From Nitrososphaeraceae archaeon (GTDB taxonomy: Archaea; Thermoproteota; Nitrososphaeria; Nitrososphaerales; Nitrososphaeraceae): DNA of 32,883 nucleotides. Below, one piece after another: positions 28,801 through 32,883 of the stretch (its first letter is position 1; the number at the start of each line of letters is the position of its first letter). The translations under genes and the position numbers were made by a program. Where the stretch lies: NCBI GenBank assembly GCA_021325075.1, contig JAJPHX010000041.1, forward strand, positions 1 to 32,883. Reading direction: 5' to 3'. Below the pieces are notes generated by a model. The model saw only the letters and a program-made list of their open reading frames with translations, was not told the origin of the DNA and did no database searches.

Positions 28801-30258
28801 TTAGTACTGGGTGCTTCCGCCGGTGTAGCCGTGCTCGTAGTTAGTGTTGCTGTAGCTGCTGTTATTGTTCTCGCCATAGCTGCGCCTGCCACCGCCGCCA
28901 TAGCTCCTGCGTCCACCGCCATATCCGCCACCGCGACTTCCGCCGCCATAGCTCCTGCGTCCACCGCCATATCCGCCGCCACTGCTGCCACCGTAGCTGC
29001 TGCGCCTGCCACCGTAACCTCCACCGCCGCCATAGCTCCTGCGTCCACCGCCATATCCGCCACCGCGACTTCCGCCGCCATAGCTCCTGCGTCCACCGCC
29101 ATACGACTGGCGCTGCTGCACCACTGGCACGGCAATTCCCATCTCATCGTTTAGCTTGCGTATCGGCAATTTTGTCTGGGCTAGTATCCTGTCAAAGTCG
29201 GCAACCCTGTCCTGCGACACAAGCGAGATGGCCTTGCCCTCTGCGCCTGCCCTCGCGGTCCTTCCGATCCTGTGGAAGTAGATGTTCGGGTCGTCTGGCA
29301 CGTCGTAGTTGATGACGTGGCCGACTGTCGGGACGTCGATTCCCCTTGCCGCAATGTCTGTCGCGACAAGAATTTCCTCGCTTCCCTTCCTGAACCTTTG
29401 CATCGAGTTGTCCCTCTGCCTCTGCGACAAATCGCCGTGTATTGTTACTGCCTTGAACCCTTCGCCCCTGAGGTTGTGCGATACTCTGTCAGCCCTCTGC
29501 TTTGTCGCTGCAAACACTATTGTTTGCTCCTTTGCGTCGTGGTTCTTCTTTATGAATTCGCACAGGTACTTGAATTTCTCGCGCTCTTCAATCACCAGGT
29601 ACGACTGGTCGATTGTTTCAAGCGTGATCTCTTCTTCGTTCAGCCTGATGTTCTCGACGTCGTCTTCCATGTACTCTTCTGCGAGCCTCAGTATCTCTGG
29701 CGGCATCGTGGCCGAGAAAAGGCAAGTCTGCCTCTTGTCGCTCACGTAGAACAGGATGAACTTGATGTCGTCAATGAACCCCATGTCCAGCATCCTGTCT
29801 GCCTCGTCGAGCACTACGAACTTGACGTCGTCTAGAATTATCGAGCCCTGCTTGATGTGGTCAATCAGCCTGCCTGGCGTCGCTACTATTATCTGCACGC
29901 CGTGCCTGAGCCTGTCCAGCTGGACTCCGATGCTCTGCCCGCCATATATCGCGGCCGTCCTGATTCCTGTGTACCTTGCGAACCGGTTGATCTCGTTTGT
30001 CACCTGCACCGCAAGTTCCCTTGTCGGGGCAAGTATCAATGCCTGCACTGGGCCGTTTGGCTTTATCTTGGCCAAAATTGGCAGACCAAAAGCTGCCGTC
30101 TTGCCGGTTCCTGTGTGCGCCTGGCCCACGACATCCCTACCCTGCAAAATAAGGGGTATGGCTGCCTCTTGTATGGGAAATGGCGCCTCAAATCCATTTT
30201 CGGAGAGTGCCTTTGTTAGTTCTGCACTCAATCCCAATTCCTGAAACGTTTTCGTCAT
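28801..30258 (-). CDS. DEAD-box RNA helicase with GGY/RGG-rich C-terminal tail
   Basis: 485 aa: AHTGTGKTAAFGLP, PTRELA, VLDEADRMLDMGF, SATMP, ATDIAARGIDVP, HRIGRTARAG, then GGGRRSYGGGSRGGGYGGGRRSYGGGG repeats. Confidence 0.96.
   Translation of the reverse strand: MTKTFQELGLSAELTKALSENGFEAPFPIQEAAIPLILQGRDVVGQAHTGTGKTAAFGLPILAKIKPNGPVQALILAPTRELAVQVTNEINRFARYTGIRTAAIYGGQSIGVQLDRLRHGVQIIVATPGRLIDHIKQGSIILDDVKFVVLDEADRMLDMGFIDDIKFILFYVSDKRQTCLFSATMPPEILRLAEEYMEDDVENIRLNEEEITLETIDQSYLVIEEREKFKYLCEFIKKNHDAKEQTIVFAATKQRADRVSHNLRGEGFKAVTIHGDLSQRQRDNSMQRFRKGSEEILVATDIAARGIDVPTVGHVINYDVPDDPNIYFHRIGRTARAGAEGKAISLVSQDRVADFDRILAQTKLPIRKLNDEMGIAVPVVQQRQSYGGGRRSYGGGSRGGGYGGGRRSYGGGGGYGGRRSSYGGSSGGGYGGGRRSYGGGSRGGGYGGGRRSYGGGGRRSYGENNNSSYSNTNYEHGYTGGSTQY
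28889..29103. repeat. pair of about 83-bp near-identical direct repeats encoding the GGY/RGG tail
   Basis: ccaccgccgccatagctcctgcgtccaccgccatatccgccaccgcgacttccgccgccatagctcctgcgtccaccgccata at 28889-28971 and 29021-29103. Confidence 0.85.
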
Positions 30259-30519
30259 TTTCTATTTTTCACTTTTGTGTTGTTTTTGTAGTTCTAAACT
30301 ACCGCAAAAGCAACGGAAGACATGAAAAGTTTTTTCCGTGCAGTTTTTCATGCACACTTGACAAATCCGCCGTAATACCTTTGTCTGCTCTTTGATAGAC
30401 CGGACGGAGATATAAGGTATACGGTGTGCATGTTTACGAAACTGCGGTAAGGTCAGACTTACTGACTTGGTCCTAAATCACTACCGTCTTTATTAGAGAG
30501 GCGTGGCATTATTGCTACT

Positions 30520-31395
30520 ATGAGCAGGATCGAAGGGCAGTTGTTCAGGATGAACCCGTCCATGAAAATAGGAGACGTCAGTCTGAACGTGTCGGATCTT
30601 TCGCGCTCGCTCGACTTTTACCAGAATATTCTGGGTTTCAAAATAATTGGAAAACCGTCAGGCGAGAAAGCATTGCTTTCCGCAGCCGGTGCCTCTTCGT
30701 ATCTAGTCGAATTGCTGCAGGTAAAGGAGAACCCTGAACCAAAAAGAGCAGGACTATACCACTTTGCGATATTGCTTCCAGAGAGAAAGTACTTGGCAGA
30801 TATGCTCCAAAATCTTCGCGAAAACCGCGATCAGGTGCATTTCGACGGCCTTGCAGACCATCTCGTGTCAGAAGCAATCTACCTACGCGATCCAGACTTT
30901 AACGGAGTCGAGATTTACAGAGACAGACCAGCGTCAGAATGGAGCTGGAGCGGCAGCCGGATAGAAATGGCAACGCTTCCCCTGGACACAAGTGACCTGC
31001 TCAGGGAATCAACTGATCAAGGCTGGAAGAAAATGCCGATTAAGACCACGATAGGCCATGTCCACCTACATGTTCGCAATGTAGCCAAGGCAATAAAGTT
31101 CTACAATGAAATTCTTGGGTTGAACTTGACTGCGACTATTCCAAGCGCTGCCTTTTTTGCAGCAGGCAAGTATCATCACCATATAGCAGCCAATACTTGG
31201 CTTGGAACCGATATTTCACCTGCTTCATCGGAAAGCGTCGGGCTGAATCATTTCAGCATCGTGATGCCAAATAAAGAGGAGTTTCAAAGACTGGCAGATC
31301 AATTGTCAAAGTCAGGAATGGCATCGACCATGTCCGAAAGATCAGGTTTTGTTTACGATATGGACGGAATCAAGATACAAGTGCAACACGGCTAA
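30520..31395 (+). CDS. two-domain VOC family (glyoxalase / extradiol dioxygenase-like) protein
   Basis: 291 aa: VSLNVSDLSRSLDFYQNILGFKI and TIGHVHLHVRNVAKAIKFYNEILGLNL; YHFAILLP, NGVEIYRDRP, NHFSIVMP. Confidence 0.9.
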   Translation: MSRIEGQLFRMNPSMKIGDVSLNVSDLSRSLDFYQNILGFKIIGKPSGEKALLSAAGASSYLVELLQVKENPEPKRAGLYHFAILLPERKYLADMLQNLRENRDQVHFDGLADHLVSEAIYLRDPDFNGVEIYRDRPASEWSWSGSRIEMATLPLDTSDLLRESTDQGWKKMPIKTTIGHVHLHVRNVAKAIKFYNEILGLNLTATIPSAAFFAAGKYHHHIAANTWLGTDISPASSESVGLNHFSIVMPNKEEFQRLADQLSKSGMASTMSERSGFVYDMDGIKIQVQHG

Positions 31396-31412
31396 GCGTG
31401 CGATTCTGATAA

Positions 31413-31568
31413 CTATTTGAAGACATTCGTGTGGCCATTCTTGCAGGTCCATTCCCCTTTCCAACTGCCCTTGATCCAGTCGACCTGCAAGTCATTCTTT
31501 TCCATCTTGCTGCTTCCACAAATTATGCAAGGAGGGCGAACCCGCATATTGTCAGCAAAGCCGGCCAT
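31413..31568 (-). CDS. small zinc-finger protein
   Basis: MAGFADNMRVRPPCIICGSSKMEKNDLQVDWIKGSWKGEWTCKNGHTNVFK (CxxC...CxxxH). Confidence 0.6.
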   Translation of the reverse strand: MAGFADNMRVRPPCIICGSSKMEKNDLQVDWIKGSWKGEWTCKNGHTNVFK

Positions 31569-31666
31569 AATTAGAGATACCTGTTTTATGCATATTAATT
31601 TGTCAGCTTGCATTACATCAATCTAAAATGCCAGGTTTAAATCCCTACCCTAGCGAGCAGTAATAC

Positions 31667-31978
31667 ATGCCTGACCCGTACGCCAAGCGCCTGCTGTGGT
31701 ATCTTTTTGCCGGCTCGCGGGGCGGCGAGAACCGGATCAGGATAATCGACCTACTAAAAGATCACCCGTACAACATGAACCAGCTTGCCGAGGCGCTCGG
31801 GGTAGACTACAAGGCCGCGCAGCACCACATCGGCGTGCTTGAAAAGAACAACATGGTCAGCAAGGCAGGCGAAAAATACGGCGTGCTTTACTTCATCTCG
31901 AACTATCTCGAAGCCAACATCGAGGCGTTCAACGAGGTCAGGGCGACGATAGAGAAACGTAGATCTGGAAAAAAGTAA
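31667..31978 (+). CDS. ArsR-like winged-helix transcriptional regulator
   Basis: 103 aa: RIRIIDLLKDHPYNMNQLAEALGVDYKAAQHHIGVLEKNNMVSKAGEKYGVLYFIS. Confidence 0.85.
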   Translation: MPDPYAKRLLWYLFAGSRGGENRIRIIDLLKDHPYNMNQLAEALGVDYKAAQHHIGVLEKNNMVSKAGEKYGVLYFISNYLEANIEAFNEVRATIEKRRSGKK

Positions 31979-32005
31979 ATAAGGCTAGTTCAATCGCGTA
32001 ATATC

Positions 32006-32326
32006 ATGTCTTTGCTGATGGACATCAGCTCCATTGTTGGCATGGCAAACATGGCGATACTTGTTGCCCTGCTCGCAGTATATGCAAACATATACAGCAA
32101 GACCAAGGCCACGTTCACGGTCGGCCTCATGATATTTGCCGGCATGTTGATGCTGCATAATGTGATAGCAGTCTATGGATATTTCGCGATGGCAAAGCTG
32201 TATGCTGATGACTTGCTGCCGTATTTTGTGGTGATACACATCGCCGAGCTTGGCGGCCTGATTGCTCTCCTGAAGGTCACTGTATGGCCTGAAGGAGTGA
32301 AGCAGCCTCCAAAAGCTGCGGAATAG
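32006..32326 (+). CDS. small membrane protein
   Basis: 106 aa with three hydrophobic segments (MANMAILVALLAVYANIY, FTVGLMIFAGMLMLHNVIAVYGYF, YFVVIHIAELGGLIALLKV). Confidence 0.75.
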   Translation: MSLLMDISSIVGMANMAILVALLAVYANIYSKTKATFTVGLMIFAGMLMLHNVIAVYGYFAMAKLYADDLLPYFVVIHIAELGGLIALLKVTVWPEGVKQPPKAAE

Positions 32327-32440
32327 ATACAATTGATGTCATAAAATGTGACAACATGAAACCTCTTGCCATATATTGTTGTAATTTGGTGCAAATCTGG
32401 AAAAAAGGATAAAAGCGAAATCGGCGAGCTCCCTCTTGAA

Positions 32441-32883
32441 TTGGTAGAAGCAAGCATTCTGGTATCTGCACTTGCGGGAGCCGGCTCGTTCTTCTCGCCT
32501 TGCATTCTGCCAATAATACCGGCGTTTGTCTCATATTTGTCAGGCACAACCCTCAGCGAGGTTTCCGGCCAGCAGAACGCCGGCGGCTCTTCAGTCACGA
32601 TCAAAAAGTCCACCCGGCTTAACATATTCCTAAACACCGTCTACTTTGTGCTCGGGTTCTCGCTGGTGTTTGCGGTCCTTGGAGTCATACTGAACAGCGT
32701 CCTTGCCAATGTCGGCACGGGCTTTCAGAGCACACTCCAGTCGATAGGTGGGATCGTGATAATCGTCTTTGGCGCGTACCTTATCCTGTCTACAAAGCTG
32801 CGCATCCTGAACTTTGAGAAAAAGATGACAAACATCCCGCGCTTCAAGACCAGCTACCTGACTTCGTTTGTGTTTGGCGCGGC
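32441..32883 (+). CDS. CcdA/DsbD-type cytochrome c biogenesis membrane protein (3' truncated by window; start uncertain)
   Basis: Frame from TTG 32441 reads LVEASILVSALAGAGSFFSPCILPIIPAFVSYLSGTTLSE...LNTVYFVLGFSLVFAVLGVIL...SIGGIVIIVFGAYLI. Confidence 0.8.
   Translation, partial: MVEASILVSALAGAGSFFSPCILPIIPAFVSYLSGTTLSEVSGQQNAGGSSVTIKKSTRLNIFLNTVYFVLGFSLVFAVLGVILNSVLANVGTGFQSTLQSIGGIVIIVFGAYLILSTKLRILNFEKKMTNIPRFKTSYLTSFVFGA

Noticed and set aside
28770-29154. Ala/Val/Ser/Thr-rich ORFs on both strands (28770..29147 - and 28780..29154 +)
   Set aside because: They are other-frame and antisense readings of the GGY/RGG repeat of the helicase; periodic low complexity comes from the repeat, not from independent genes.

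Overview
The window is most likely from an ammonia-oxidising thaumarchaeon of the Nitrososphaera type. That is an inference from gene content; no rRNA or tRNA is visible. Two blocks of ordinary archaeal housekeeping genes flank a visibly A/T-richer accessory block at about 9.1-20.8 kb. Left block: NMN adenylyltransferase (partial), MetRS, S-adenosylhomocysteine hydrolase, Rieske protein, CysRS, bactofilin-like protein, beta-CASP nuclease and tandem paralogous SAM methyltransferases. Right block: ferredoxin, pirin, a TFB, endonuclease V, archaeosine TGT, an Lsm protein, an AK6/Fap7-like kinase, a DEAD-box helicase with a GGY/RGG tail, a VOC protein, an ArsR-like regulator and CcdA. The accessory block holds an IS5/IS4-type DDE transposase, several ribbon-helix-helix-like small proteins with repeat-rich operators, a DUF3800 protein, a DEDD-type exonuclease and a TGT-like gene interrupted in frame by one TAG. 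Its centrepiece is an approximately 1060-aa protein that appears to join a Cys-rich/Panacea-like N-terminus, a complete Ser/Thr protein kinase and a SAMHD1/dGTPase-like HD domain. This protein sits in a run of tiny membrane, zinc-ribbon and RHH genes and is the best candidate for an undescribed, possibly antiviral, system. A second notable item is a TFB whose N-terminal zinc ribbon has lost all its cysteines.
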